Positions 1 through 8,468 are shown, counted from the first letter of the stretch. The stretch: 19,916 nucleotides of DNA from Alphaproteobacteria bacterium (GCA_023301785.1 JALZUF010000019.1:1-19916); one strand, 5' to 3'. A program made the numbers and translations. The notes: generated from the sequence alone by a model not told the origin.

Positions 1-155
1 CGGAACTCAGCGATCGCTTTTTTGTTAATTTCTGCTGGATCAACATCATCATTATGCTGATATAAATTTGTCTCCATGGTTTCTGGATTAGAATGAAATC
101 CGACAGGCTCCATCATGAAGATATGATTAGTGGATTGTGGGGAGGTATCAGACAT
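1..155 (-). CDS. CtlX-like arginine deiminase-family protein, N-terminal fragment
   Basis: Only the first 51 codons are in the window; the gene runs off the left edge. Reading the minus strand from an ATG at 155 gives a protein beginning MSDTSPQSTNHIFMMEPVGF, followed by HSNPETMETNLYQ. This resembles the N-terminus of CtlX-type proteins (citrulline-utilisation hydrolase / amidinotransferase superfamily), which open with a 'M-x-P-x-x-F-x-x-N-x-E-T-x-x-x-N-x-x-Q' pattern. These enzymes act on guanidino or ureido groups of amino acids in the cytoplasm. The catalytic residues lie further on and cannot be checked. The gene diverges from the MFS transporter across a 136-base gap and probably belongs to general metabolism rather than to the polysaccharide locus. 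The family call rests on one short motif. Confidence 0.65.
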   Translation of the reverse strand, partial: MSDTSPQSTNHIFMMEPVGFHSNPETMETNLYQHNDDVDPAEINKKAIAEF

Positions 156-185
156 ATTACGCTTCTATTTTTTTGGGTTAAGACG

Positions 186-214
186 TTAAAATTGCTTGTT
201 TATCGTCATATAAA
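186..214 (+). promoter_or_regulatory. candidate sigma-70-type promoter for the MFS/wzy/wzx run
   Basis: TTAAAA (186-191) and TATAAA (209-214) are separated by 17 bases in the divergent gap ahead of the MFS gene. The spacing is ideal, but the -35 match is weak and the region is AT-rich, so chance occurrence is quite possible. It would leave a leader of about 70 bases before the ATG at 292. Confidence 0.25.
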
Positions 215-291
215 ATCTATAAAGCATGATATCGTGATTTGGTGTTGTTCACCACGTCTATTTAAATGGTTTTTCTTAAGAAAGTACGAAC

Positions 292-1548
292 ATGAAAACC
301 AATCAAATCCTTGTTTCTTCTTGGCCACTGTTCTTTGGCTTTGGCCTACTCATGGTCGGTAATGGCCTTCAAGGAACGTTGCTGGGCATTCGTGCCTCTA
401 TGGAAGAATTTGATACGATGATGATCGGCCTGATCATGTCGATGTTCTATTTTGGCTTTTTGGCGGGATCGTATTATGCCCCCAAAATGGTCAGCAGTGT
501 CGGACATATTCGTGTTTTTACCGCCCTCGCCTCCTTGGCTTCTGGGACTGTATTGCTGCATGGTTTATACCCTGATCCATGGTTGTGGGCGATCATACGG
601 CTGTTTACTGGGTTTGCCTACGCGGGACTTTATATCGTTGTTGAAAGTTGGCTCAATAACTCCGCGTCTAATAAAACGCGCGGCAAGATGTTCGCTATCT
701 ATCAGATTATAACCTATGGCGGTATGGCGTTTGGACAATTCTTTTTGAATTTCGCCGATCCAGCGCAACTTGATTTGTTTATCATTACTTCTATTTTGGT
801 CTCGATTGCATTGATCCCTATAGCCCTTAGCTCGCGCCCGGCGCCAGACTTTGATGAGCCAGAGCATTTACCTATCAAAAAGCTCTTTAAAATCTCCCCT
901 CTAGGGTTAATTGGGTGTTTTGCCACAGGGATTGGAACAGGCGCTGTTTTCGGTCTTGGGGCGGTCTTTGCCGCCGATATCGGCATGAGTGTTAAGCAAA
1001 TCTCCGTCTTTATGGCTTTTTACATTGTTGGCGGTATCGCCTCGCAAATCCCGATTGGGTATCTATCGGACAAATATGACCGACGCCTTGTGATTGTTGG
1101 TGTCTCATTGGCTTCAGTGCTGATTAGCTTTGTATGCTTTATCATGACAAACAACTTCCAAGTCTTAAACATAACTGTTTTTGGCCTTGGCGCCTTGAGT
1201 TTGCCTATCTATGGCTTATGCCTTGCCCACATAACAGACCATTTGCAGCCCAAACAATTCGTCGCAGGTTGCTCTTCTGCCATATTGGCCAACGGCGTCG
1301 GCGCGGCCATAGGGCCACTATTGATCTCCGTACTCCTCATGTTTGCGGGGACAGATAAATTCTTTTTGGCCATTACTGCTGTCTTTTTCTGTTTGTTTAT
1401 TTATGCTATTTATAGAACGCAAAGACGTGAGGCCGTTCCAATGGATGAACAAGGCGAATATGCTTCGATGCCAATGCGTCCCACACCAATGAGTATGTCC
1501 ATTACAGAAGAAGGTCATGCAATCATGCAAGAAATGGAAGATAAATAA
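292..1548 (+). CDS. MFS transporter, YcaD-like family
   Basis: A 418-residue integral membrane protein with about twelve hydrophobic segments and a central polar linker around residues 183-200, the usual MFS 6+6 layout. The acidic/aromatic motif VESWLN (117-122) and RGKMFAIYQ (130-138) are characteristic of the YcaD-like MFS branch, and a loop motif YLSDKYDRR lies between two C-domain helices. The substrate cannot be inferred. The cytosolic C-terminal tail (about residue 380 on) is unusually methionine-rich. It is followed after 10 bases by the Wzy-like gene, so the two are probably co-transcribed, although YcaD-like carriers are not standard polysaccharide genes. The ATG at 292 has a purine-rich stretch (AAGAAAG) upstream, and the hydrophobic N-terminus supports this start. 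Family call is firm, role unknown. Confidence 0.88.
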   Translation: MKTNQILVSSWPLFFGFGLLMVGNGLQGTLLGIRASMEEFDTMMIGLIMSMFYFGFLAGSYYAPKMVSSVGHIRVFTALASLASGTVLLHGLYPDPWLWAIIRLFTGFAYAGLYIVVESWLNNSASNKTRGKMFAIYQIITYGGMAFGQFFLNFADPAQLDLFIITSILVSIALIPIALSSRPAPDFDEPEHLPIKKLFKISPLGLIGCFATGIGTGAVFGLGAVFAADIGMSVKQISVFMAFYIVGGIASQIPIGYLSDKYDRRLVIVGVSLASVLISFVCFIMTNNFQVLNITVFGLGALSLPIYGLCLAHITDHLQPKQFVAGCSSAILANGVGAAIGPLLISVLLMFAGTDKFFLAITAVFFCLFIYAIYRTQRREAVPMDEQGEYASMPMRPTPMSMSITEEGHAIMQEMEDK

Positions 1549-1558
1549 GCGCGAATAA

Positions 1559-2752
1559 ATGATTAAAGAACAACACTATATTTTTGCCTTTTGCTTACTA
1601 ACTGCAGTTATGCCCATTTTTGCCGTCGATATGCCACGCAGCATGGCGTTTTTCTCCAGCGGTATTAGCGTCATTTTCGCCCTACTTTATTACCCCGTAT
1701 TTAAACAACGCCCAGCTTTCTCAAAAAAGACGCTTATCCTAACAGGTATTATTTTTGTACTCTCAACAGCTAGTCTTATTTGGGCCAAATTTTATGATAC
1801 CTCATTGGAAAAAGTTTTAAAACTTGCTTACTTATTACCTGCTCAGTTTTTGCTCATTAGCTTGGTAAATTCATTCACCACAGAACAGCTTAAACGCTAC
1901 ATCTATTTATTCCCCATTGGTATTTCATTGGCATCGATCTTCTTATGTTTCGAGCTATTTAGTGGTGGCTATATGTTCAATTTAATCCGCGGAGAGTCGA
2001 CAGAAATTTCTGCTAACTTGGCTGAATTCAACCGTATCGCTGTTATTCTAACATTTTACTTTTTCATTGCCTTAGCTTTGCTGAAAACGCGTTTCCAAAG
2101 CAACTTGGCTAGCCTAATCATCATCATCCCTCTTGTCACATTCTTGTTGATGACAGCGTGCCAATCAGCGCAGCTCGCGTTTATTGTTGCATTAATTTTT
2201 AGATTTGGGTTTCCTTATGGTTCCAAATACGCTTGGCTTGGTTTGAAAGCTATTATTCTAACCTTAATGCTTATTGCGCCTTTTGTAATTCCCCACATTT
2301 ACGATAACTTCGCAGAAAGCATTCATGGCATGCCTATGATGGCCCAAGGCTATGCAGGACATCGTCTTGAGATATGGGATTACGTTGCACGCTACGCTCT
2401 ACAAAATCCGTTCTATGGCTTTGGAATTGAAGCAACCCGTATGGTCACTGATTTTGAGTCAAAACAAAACTTCGATATGGTTGATACGGTCTTACATCCG
2501 CACAATTTTGTTCTACAAATTTGGATGGAGTTTGGTGTAATTGGTATCCTGATTGCGATGTCACTTATTTATTACGCTTTAACGTATGTTCAAAAGAATT
2601 ATAATTTAGATCAACAAAAAATTATTTTACCAACAATGATGGCCGTACTGGGTGCTTCCGCAATGGCGCATGGTATTTGGCAAGGATGGTGGGTCGCGTT
2701 GATGTTTCATGTTGCTGCGATGTTCTTTATCACCTGCAAATTTAATAGATGA
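1559..2752 (+). CDS. O-antigen ligase / Wzy polymerase family membrane protein
   Basis: A 397-residue protein with ten or more predicted membrane segments and one long polar loop at about residues 245-320. The loop holds GHRLEIWDYV (267-276) and the HPHN motif (313-316), followed by a hydrophobic helix; this Wzy_C-type arrangement is shared by WaaL O-antigen ligases and Wzy repeat-unit polymerases. Such proteins act at the periplasmic face of the inner membrane on undecaprenyl-diphosphate-linked glycans, polymerising repeat units or transferring them to lipid A core. Sequence alone does not separate the two roles. Standing directly before a flippase, a Wzy polymerase is the more likely reading. 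The stop overlaps the start of the flippase gene by four bases (ATGA at 2749-2752), so translation is probably coupled. Confidence 0.85.
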   Translation: MIKEQHYIFAFCLLTAVMPIFAVDMPRSMAFFSSGISVIFALLYYPVFKQRPAFSKKTLILTGIIFVLSTASLIWAKFYDTSLEKVLKLAYLLPAQFLLISLVNSFTTEQLKRYIYLFPIGISLASIFLCFELFSGGYMFNLIRGESTEISANLAEFNRIAVILTFYFFIALALLKTRFQSNLASLIIIIPLVTFLLMTACQSAQLAFIVALIFRFGFPYGSKYAWLGLKAIILTLMLIAPFVIPHIYDNFAESIHGMPMMAQGYAGHRLEIWDYVARYALQNPFYGFGIEATRMVTDFESKQNFDMVDTVLHPHNFVLQIWMEFGVIGILIAMSLIYYALTYVQKNYNLDQQKIILPTMMAVLGASAMAHGIWQGWWVALMFHVAAMFFITCKFNR

Positions 2753-4110
2753 TAAAAAATCTTCTCAACAAGATTAACGCACGTGATGCTCTCCTCTTTG
2801 AGCTCCTCAAACATGGTAAAAATTATATTGGTGGCGCACTTATCGTACAAGCGTTATCCATTATAAGCATCCCTATACTGACCAGACTGATGCCGCCAGA
2901 AGATTACGGTATCATTGCGGTCTTTACTTCTTTGTTGGCTCTCATGGCTATTGTATTTGGGTTGGGAATACGGGGTGCAGTAAACACCTACTACATTGAA
3001 AAAGAAAAAACCTTCCCTGCATTTTTTACAACCAATGCACTTTTACTTTGGGCGGCTGGAATTTTTATTGGCGGCATTCTTTTCTACAGCCGAGAAACCA
3101 TTGCTGCTCTAGTTAACTTACCAAGCCATTTAATTATCTACGCCATTGCCGTTGCCTTTTTTAGCGCAACTTACGAATATGTGAATGCCTTTTTACAGGC
3201 CTCAAAACAAAGTGCACTCAGTTCAAAAATACACGTTGCACGCGGCGTTCTTGCCCTCATAATCACGATTGGTATTACCCTTGTGCTGAGTGACCATTTT
3301 TATATGGGATTTATCTACAGCGCGCTCATACTATCTTGTTTGTTATTCCTTATTGCTATCCGGTTCATCGTTAAAGTAGGTACGTTGAAACCCTCCAAGG
3401 AATATATGACTTATGCCTTATGCTTTGGGCTACCTATTATATTCCATTTAATTTCAGGCGTTATCTTGAACAGCTTTGACCAAGTCATGGTCAATAAAAT
3501 TATCGGGACTTACGAGGCTGGGATTTATGCTTTTTCATACAAAGTGGGGGCTATATTTCAAATATTTATTATGGGGTTAAACCAAGCTTGGGTTCCCGTT
3601 TTCTACAAAAAATTAAAAGATAAAGAATATGGAGATATTGAGAAAACAGCTAAAAAATATGTGTTAATTGTGAGTGCCTTCGGTATTTTAATCACTCTCC
3701 TATCACCATTAATCGTCAAGGTGCTAGCGCCAGCGAGTTACAGCGTTGGGCTATCCTTAATACCAATTATCTTAATTGGATTTTTATTCCAGTTTTTATA
3801 TTTTATCTATGTGAATTATTCTTTCTATGAAAAAAGAACAGGTATGATCGCTATTATTACAATGATCTGCGGTTTAACAAATGTTGGCTTGAACTATATC
3901 TTCCTACCACAATATGGCTATGTCGCAGCCGCGTGGACAACGGCGATATCTTATGGGTTATTCTTTTTATTAAACTATATAAACGTGCGTATATCGATAA
4001 AAAATCACCAAGCTATTCACTTAAAAACTATACTAATACCGGTTATTATCGCTAGTATAATCATAGGATTAATCGCTATGCTTTACGCTTATTTACGAAC
4101 TATTATTTAA
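2749..4110 (+). CDS. Wzx-type oligosaccharide flippase
   Basis: A 453-residue, strongly hydrophobic protein with about fourteen membrane segments. The early sequence, with a conserved-looking LTRLMPPEDYGIIAVF at about residues 44-59, is typical of the polysaccharide biosynthesis / MATE-like MOP superfamily that includes Wzx and RfbX. The expected role is to move undecaprenyl-diphosphate-linked repeat units from the cytoplasmic to the periplasmic face of the inner membrane. The FDQVMV stretch near residue 244 and the helix ending in NQAWVPVFYK near 278-287 also occur in this family. Length fits (usually 400-500 residues). It overlaps the Wzy-like gene by ATGA and is followed 13 bases later by an acyltransferase, which supports a Wzx/Wzy-dependent pathway. 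Substrate specificity cannot be read from the sequence. Confidence 0.9.
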   Translation: MIKNLLNKINARDALLFELLKHGKNYIGGALIVQALSIISIPILTRLMPPEDYGIIAVFTSLLALMAIVFGLGIRGAVNTYYIEKEKTFPAFFTTNALLLWAAGIFIGGILFYSRETIAALVNLPSHLIIYAIAVAFFSATYEYVNAFLQASKQSALSSKIHVARGVLALIITIGITLVLSDHFYMGFIYSALILSCLLFLIAIRFIVKVGTLKPSKEYMTYALCFGLPIIFHLISGVILNSFDQVMVNKIIGTYEAGIYAFSYKVGAIFQIFIMGLNQAWVPVFYKKLKDKEYGDIEKTAKKYVLIVSAFGILITLLSPLIVKVLAPASYSVGLSLIPIILIGFLFQFLYFIYVNYSFYEKRTGMIAIITMICGLTNVGLNYIFLPQYGYVAAAWTTAISYGLFFLLNYINVRISIKNHQAIHLKTILIPVIIASIIIGLIAMLYAYLRTII

Positions 4111-4123
4111 CGTTAGAAACAAT

Positions 4124-4657
4124 ATGATTTTATATAAAGCAGTATCATTACTCATGAAACTTAAAACAGCGTTCATTCAGCTTCAAGTTTGGCATTGCAA
4201 ACAGACGATCTTACGTACTGTAAAAAACTGTGGCGATGGCCTGAAAGTAAATGGTGTAACAACACTGTCTGAAAATACTACGCTTGGTAACAACGTGAAT
4301 TTCAACGGCATGAAAATAAGCGGTAAAGGCAATGTTACAATCGGTGATAACTTTCATTCTGGTACAGATTGTTTGATGATTACGCAAACGCATAACTTTG
4401 ATAACGGCACAGCTATCCCCTATGACACAACGTATATTTACGAGGACATTACCATTGAGGATAACGTTTGGTTAGGCTCACGTGTTGTTCTTTTAAGCGG
4501 TGTTACAATAGGTGAAGGCGCGATAATCCAAGCAGGAAGTGTGGTCGTGAATGACATCCCTGCCTATTCTGTTGCAGGTGGCCACCCCGCAAAAGTCTTC
4601 AAAACAAGAGACATCGAGCATTACAAGAAGTTAAAATCAGAAGGTAAGTTTATTTAA
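4124..4657 (+). CDS. hexapeptide-repeat O-acyltransferase, CatB/LbH family
   Basis: A 177-residue protein made mostly of left-handed beta-helix hexapeptide repeats (about 40-150), ending in a 'VVNDIPAYSVAGGHPAKVFK' cap that is a hallmark of sugar O-acetyltransferases of the CatB/WbbJ/NodL type. His90, in QTHNF, sits where the catalytic histidine is found in this fold. The likely reaction is acetyl transfer from acetyl-CoA to a hydroxyl or amino group of a glycan precursor in the cytoplasm. A hydrophobic N-terminal stretch (about 1-20) could be a membrane-contacting helix. An in-frame ATG at 4154 is an alternative start, since neither has a convincing Shine-Dalgarno. It is the last gene of the MFS-wzy-wzx run and meets the oppositely oriented dehydrogenase gene with only six bases between stops. 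Confidence 0.87.
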   Translation: MILYKAVSLLMKLKTAFIQLQVWHCKQTILRTVKNCGDGLKVNGVTTLSENTTLGNNVNFNGMKISGKGNVTIGDNFHSGTDCLMITQTHNFDNGTAIPYDTTYIYEDITIEDNVWLGSRVVLLSGVTIGEGAIIQAGSVVVNDIPAYSVAGGHPAKVFKTRDIEHYKKLKSEGKFI

Positions 4658-4663
4658 ATTACT

Positions 4664-5989
4664 TTACGCTTTAACAACTTTTCCTGAACAAGAAATATCT
4701 AATCGTTTTAAAGCATTTCTTGTATCTACTATAACTGATGCGTGTTTTCCAATTAAGTCATAGTCAACATTATCATGGTCTGTGACAATAATAACGGCAT
4801 CTTGTGATGTGATAAATTCCTCTGATAAAGCAGATGATGGCTGATCATTAAATTGCGGGTACTGGCGTGATGGCATAATGTTTTCAATATAAGGGTCATG
4901 AAAACTGACGGTAACGCCTTCATCTAAAAGCTTTTGCATTAATGGAAAGGCTGGGCTTTCTCGTTGATCTTTAACATTCTTTTTGTAAGCCACACCAATG
5001 ATAAGGACTTTTTTACCGCTGATATTTTCAGATGTAACCTCAAGTGCCGTTTGTAACTTATTACAAATATAATCCGTCATTGATTGATTAATCTCACTGG
5101 ATAATTCTATAAACTTAGTCTCACGACCCGATTGCTTCGCTTTCCATGACAAATAAATTGGGTCAATGGGGATGCAGTGCCCTCCTATTCCCGGACCTGG
5201 GTAGAACGGCATAAAGCCAAATGGTTTGGTTTTTGCCGCATCGACAACATCCCAAATATCAATACCCATATTGTCGTAAACAACTTTTAATTCATTCACC
5301 AACGCGATATTCACGGCTCTAAAAATATTCTCTGTAATCTTTGCTGCTTCTGCCACTTTTATGGACGGCACGCTTACAATGCTTTTGATAAATTGTTCAT
5401 ACATCATGGATGCTGTTTTAAGAACATCGTCTGTGTCCGCACCAACAATTTTAGGGGTAGAGCTGGTCGAAAAATTTTGATTACCAGGATCTTCACGCTC
5501 TGGCGAATAGGCTAAGTAATACTCCACACCTTCCGCTTGCGCTTTCACATCAAGTATTGGTTGCATCACATCCGCAACGGTACCCGGATAAGTCGTAGAC
5601 TCTAAAATAATAAGCTGACCGTCTTGTAAATTATCAGCAATCGATTCAGTTGTACGAATAACGTACCCTAAATCTGGCTCTTCATTCTTATCCAACGGTG
5701 TAGGCACACAGATCAAAATGACATCAGAGTCTCTCAACTCTTTGAAATCAGTCGTCGCATGAAACAGATCAGCATCGACATATTTTTGTATCGAAGCGCC
5801 ATCAACGCCGTCAATATAGCTTATTCCATTATGTAAATTTTTAACTTTATTGTCATCAACATCGAAACCAATGGCTTTAATACCTTGCTTACATATCGCG
5901 TCAATTAACGGTAACCCTACGTAACCAAGGCCAATCACAGATATAACATGCTTTCGTTCCGTTATTTTCTTTTGTAATTTATCGATCAA
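4664..5989 (-). CDS. UDP-N-acetylglucosamine 6-dehydrogenase, WbpA/WecC-type
   Basis: A 441-residue NAD-dependent nucleotide-sugar dehydrogenase that oxidises C6 of a UDP-hexose, most likely UDP-GlcNAc, to the uronic acid. The Rossmann motif GLGYVGLP is at residues 20-27, the signature YSPEREDPGN at 161-170, and the catalytic cysteine is Cys272 in GIGGHCIP. The EREDPGN form is typical of WbpA/TviB-like enzymes acting on N-acetylated sugars rather than of plain UDP-glucose dehydrogenases. The start codon is TTG (5989), with AAAGGG seven bases upstream; no in-frame ATG precedes the dinucleotide-binding motif. It is a single gene, divergent from the GT4 gene at 6061. The later enzymes of a Wbp-type diacetamido-uronate pathway (WbpB, D, E, I) are absent here, so the final sugar is unknown. 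Confidence 0.88.
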   Translation of the reverse strand: MIDKLQKKITERKHVISVIGLGYVGLPLIDAICKQGIKAIGFDVDDNKVKNLHNGISYIDGVDGASIQKYVDADLFHATTDFKELRDSDVILICVPTPLDKNEEPDLGYVIRTTESIADNLQDGQLIILESTTYPGTVADVMQPILDVKAQAEGVEYYLAYSPEREDPGNQNFSTSSTPKIVGADTDDVLKTASMMYEQFIKSIVSVPSIKVAEAAKITENIFRAVNIALVNELKVVYDNMGIDIWDVVDAAKTKPFGFMPFYPGPGIGGHCIPIDPIYLSWKAKQSGRETKFIELSSEINQSMTDYICNKLQTALEVTSENISGKKVLIIGVAYKKNVKDQRESPAFPLMQKLLDEGVTVSFHDPYIENIMPSRQYPQFNDQPSSALSEEFITSQDAVIIVTDHDNVDYDLIGKHASVIVDTRNALKRLDISCSGKVVKA

Positions 5990-5996
5990 GAAGATA

Positions 5997-6002
5997 CCCT
6001 TT
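5997..6002 (-). promoter_or_regulatory. ribosome-binding site deciding a TTG start
   Basis: Minus-strand AAAGGG lies seven bases before the TTG at 5989. This is one of the best Shine-Dalgarno matches in the window and is the reason for accepting TTG as the start of the UDP-sugar dehydrogenase. Confidence 0.7.
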
Positions 6003-6060
6003 CAGAGCTGTTAAATATTCAGTTAGTTTAAATAAACACATTATATCGAAAATACCATAA

Positions 6061-7173
6061 ATGAAAAAAGATAATAGATTTCTTAGCATTGTCTTACCAG
6101 ATTTAAACGGTGGCGGCGCTCAGCGCATGCTACTTAATATGGCAACTGAATTTTCACAAAGAGGGTATCGTGTTGATGTTGTCACACTTTGCCCTTCATC
6201 AACTGAGAGTTATGCTCACGTTCAAACCACTAATTTAAACTTTATTGCCTTTAATAAGAGCAAGGCTCTATTAGCCCTCCCTTCTCTCATAAAGTATTTT
6301 CTTTTCAAACGTCCTGATTTTATTATTTCTGCTTTAAGCTATGTCAATATCTTAACCCTCCTTGCAAAAAAACTTTCTTTTATTCCTAAGTCCAAAATTT
6401 TTGTTACAGAACGAGCCTATCATTCAAGCAATGCAAAATTAACAATCAAAAACTATGAAAGAGAGAAAAAACTAATTAGGCTTTTATATCCTACAGCCAA
6501 TATAGTTATTGGTATTTCAAAGGGGGTCTCTCAAGACATTAAAGAAGTAGGCCGCCTTGCCGATGATAAGGTTATGACGATATATAACCCTGTTATTACG
6601 AAAGATTTCAAAGAAAATGCCGACGAAGTTTTAGATACACCTTGGTTATCAACGAAGACAACCACCAAAAAAATTATTGCCTGTGGTAGATTGGTTCCTG
6701 TAAAAGACTACCCGACTCTTATTAAAGCTTTCGCAATTTTAGTGAAAGACACTGACGTTAAGCTAGGTATTCTAGGAGATGGCCCTTTAAAGAATGATCT
6801 TATTCAACTAGCGAAAGAACATAACGTTGACGATAAAATTGAATTCTTAGGTTTTGTAAAAAACACGCTTCCCTATATAAAAAATGCTGATGTATTTGCC
6901 CTCACTTCTCTATCAGAGGGTTTTGGCAATGTCTTAGTTGAGGCCCTATATTGCGGCATACCAATCGTCTCAACTGACTGCCCATCAGGCCCTAGAGAGA
7001 TTCTAGATAATGGGAAATATGGTCACTTAGTCGAGATTGAATCGCCCGAATTATTTGCAGCTGCGTTAAAACAAGCTTTACTAGAACCTATTAATAAAGC
7101 TAGCTTAACAAACCGCGCGAATGATTTTAACGTTGTTACAATATGTGATGAATTTGAGAATATCTTTAAATAG
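6061..7173 (+). CDS. glycosyltransferase family 4 protein
   Basis: A 370-residue GT-B retaining glycosyltransferase. The N-terminal acceptor domain carries the glycine-rich loop LNGGGAQRML (15-24), and the C-terminal donor domain begins at about residue 203 with IIACGRLVPVKDY. The E-x7-E pair is Glu286 and Glu294 in EGFGNVLVEA, the usual nucleotide-sugar contact of GT4 enzymes. It should add one sugar to a lipid-linked repeat unit at the cytoplasmic face of the inner membrane. Length is normal for the family. Upstream lies a 71-base AT-rich gap shared with the divergent dehydrogenase gene, in which I see no strong promoter. The next gene begins 16 bases after its stop, so the two are likely co-transcribed. 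Donor and acceptor are unknown. Confidence 0.88.
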   Translation: MKKDNRFLSIVLPDLNGGGAQRMLLNMATEFSQRGYRVDVVTLCPSSTESYAHVQTTNLNFIAFNKSKALLALPSLIKYFLFKRPDFIISALSYVNILTLLAKKLSFIPKSKIFVTERAYHSSNAKLTIKNYEREKKLIRLLYPTANIVIGISKGVSQDIKEVGRLADDKVMTIYNPVITKDFKENADEVLDTPWLSTKTTTKKIIACGRLVPVKDYPTLIKAFAILVKDTDVKLGILGDGPLKNDLIQLAKEHNVDDKIEFLGFVKNTLPYIKNADVFALTSLSEGFGNVLVEALYCGIPIVSTDCPSGPREILDNGKYGHLVEIESPELFAAALKQALLEPINKASLTNRANDFNVVTICDEFENIFK

Positions 7174-7189
7174 AAGCGAATAAAGAGCC

Positions 7190-8461
7190 ATGAACATAGA
7201 AATTTTATTTGCTTTACGCACACTTCATAAAGTGACAAAAGCACCTCCTCTAGAGGATTTACAATATGCAGATTTGGATAAATCGTACAGAAAAATTTTA
7301 CTAAGAACATTCAAAAAAAATATTATTTCCAAATATTTATTTTTCTTAGAAATTTTTAGAATATATATTTTTATTATTCTTAAAAAAAATATCACTGGTA
7401 GTAATACTAATTTAATGATGATGTATTGCACAAAAAATCAAGAGCGTCAGATTGACTATATAAAGAACATAATACCTGATAATGATTATTTGGAATTAAA
7501 TCTGAAAGGTCAAAACTCTTTTAGGGTACTAAAAAATTTTAATTTCATAGATTTCACGAAGTCTTTTATTTCTGCCGTCACACTTTACCGCATTCTTTTT
7601 GATAAATACGATGCCGTTGACCTTAAGAATTTCATAATTTTTATAAGTATGTATGTTCAAACTAAAATAATTTTAGAAAAATCAAAACCTAAAGCTATTC
7701 TTGTGGCGAATGATCACTCCGTAACCCCCATGGCTTTTGCTGCTGCGGCGAGAAGCATGAACATTAAAACTATATATATTCAGCATGCGCACATAACACA
7801 CGTTATGCCGCCATTAAGATTTAATACTGCCATTTTAGATGGAAAATGCGCTTTAGATGTTTACAGAAAATGTGGCGAGATCAAAAATATAGATATCCTT
7901 TACAGAGGAATTGAAGGGGTATCAAACCCTATGGATGTTTCATCACTTTCAAATAATCAGAAAATAAATGTCGGAATATTCATTAATGTTTGCGAAGAAG
8001 AAAATTTATTTAACCTTATCAATACTCTTTTAGAAAATGACAGAATAGAGAATATTCTAATTCGTGAGCATCCAGCTTTTCCTTTAAAAACTTCCAAATC
8101 ACTACCAGATAAAGTTCGTCTTTCTCAAGAAAACAAAACATTATTGGAAGACGCCGAACGTTGCGATTTAATTATTGGTGGAAATTCTAGCTTCCATCTT
8201 TCAGTATTAAAATATGGCAAGCCTTGCATTTTATACAACCAATTAGACTACCTTGAATTCGATGAGTATGGATTTATCAAACACGATATTTGCTATGAAA
8301 TGACAGATGCTAACGAAATAAATTTAAGTAACATCGCCGATTACTATGCAAACAATGCATGGCAAGAAAGGTTTCGTTATTTTGACGCAACATATTTAAA
8401 ATCACAAGACAGTTACGACGAAGACATCAAAAACTATATCCTGAACACAGCCTTAGAATAA
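7190..8461 (+). CDS. uncharacterised protein, possible GT-B surface-glycan transferase
   Basis: I do not recognise this 423-residue protein. The first third is very AT-rich and lysine/isoleucine/phenylalanine-rich, with a hydrophobic stretch at about residues 46-65 that could contact the membrane. The rest looks like a GT-B fold. AILVANDHSVTPMAFAAAAR (169-188) followed by TIYIQHAHITH (194-204) resembles the 'D-x-x-x ... QHG' region of CDP-glycerol transferases, KpsC-like and related capsule enzymes. IREHPAF (291-297) contains an HP dipeptide, and GGNSSFHLSVLKYGKPCIL (330-348) resembles the 'SS' donor-site helix. HP and SS motifs also occur, in this order, in several bacterial sialyltransferase families. 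With CMP-pseudaminate genes beside it, a pseudaminyltransferase role is an attractive guess, not a demonstrated one. It is co-directional with the GT4 gene 16 bases upstream and convergent with pseI. Confidence 0.6.
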   Translation: MNIEILFALRTLHKVTKAPPLEDLQYADLDKSYRKILLRTFKKNIISKYLFFLEIFRIYIFIILKKNITGSNTNLMMMYCTKNQERQIDYIKNIIPDNDYLELNLKGQNSFRVLKNFNFIDFTKSFISAVTLYRILFDKYDAVDLKNFIIFISMYVQTKIILEKSKPKAILVANDHSVTPMAFAAAARSMNIKTIYIQHAHITHVMPPLRFNTAILDGKCALDVYRKCGEIKNIDILYRGIEGVSNPMDVSSLSNNQKINVGIFINVCEEENLFNLINTLLENDRIENILIREHPAFPLKTSKSLPDKVRLSQENKTLLEDAERCDLIIGGNSSFHLSVLKYGKPCILYNQLDYLEFDEYGFIKHDICYEMTDANEINLSNIADYYANNAWQERFRYFDATYLKSQDSYDEDIKNYILNTALE

Positions 8462-8468
8462 TCCTTAA

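Noticed and set aside
240..254. Small dyad TGGTG-TTGTT-CACCA upstream of the MFS gene
   Set aside because: Only five paired bases; too short to call an operator or hairpin without conservation data.
4650..4670. Terminator between the convergent acyltransferase and dehydrogenase genes
   Set aside because: Only six bases separate the stops and no stem-loop with a T-run is visible there.
6026..6037. Palindrome GTTTAAATAAAC in the dehydrogenase/GT4 divergent gap
   Set aside because: Almost entirely A/T in an A/T-rich gap, so likely by chance; no adjoining promoter is convincing.
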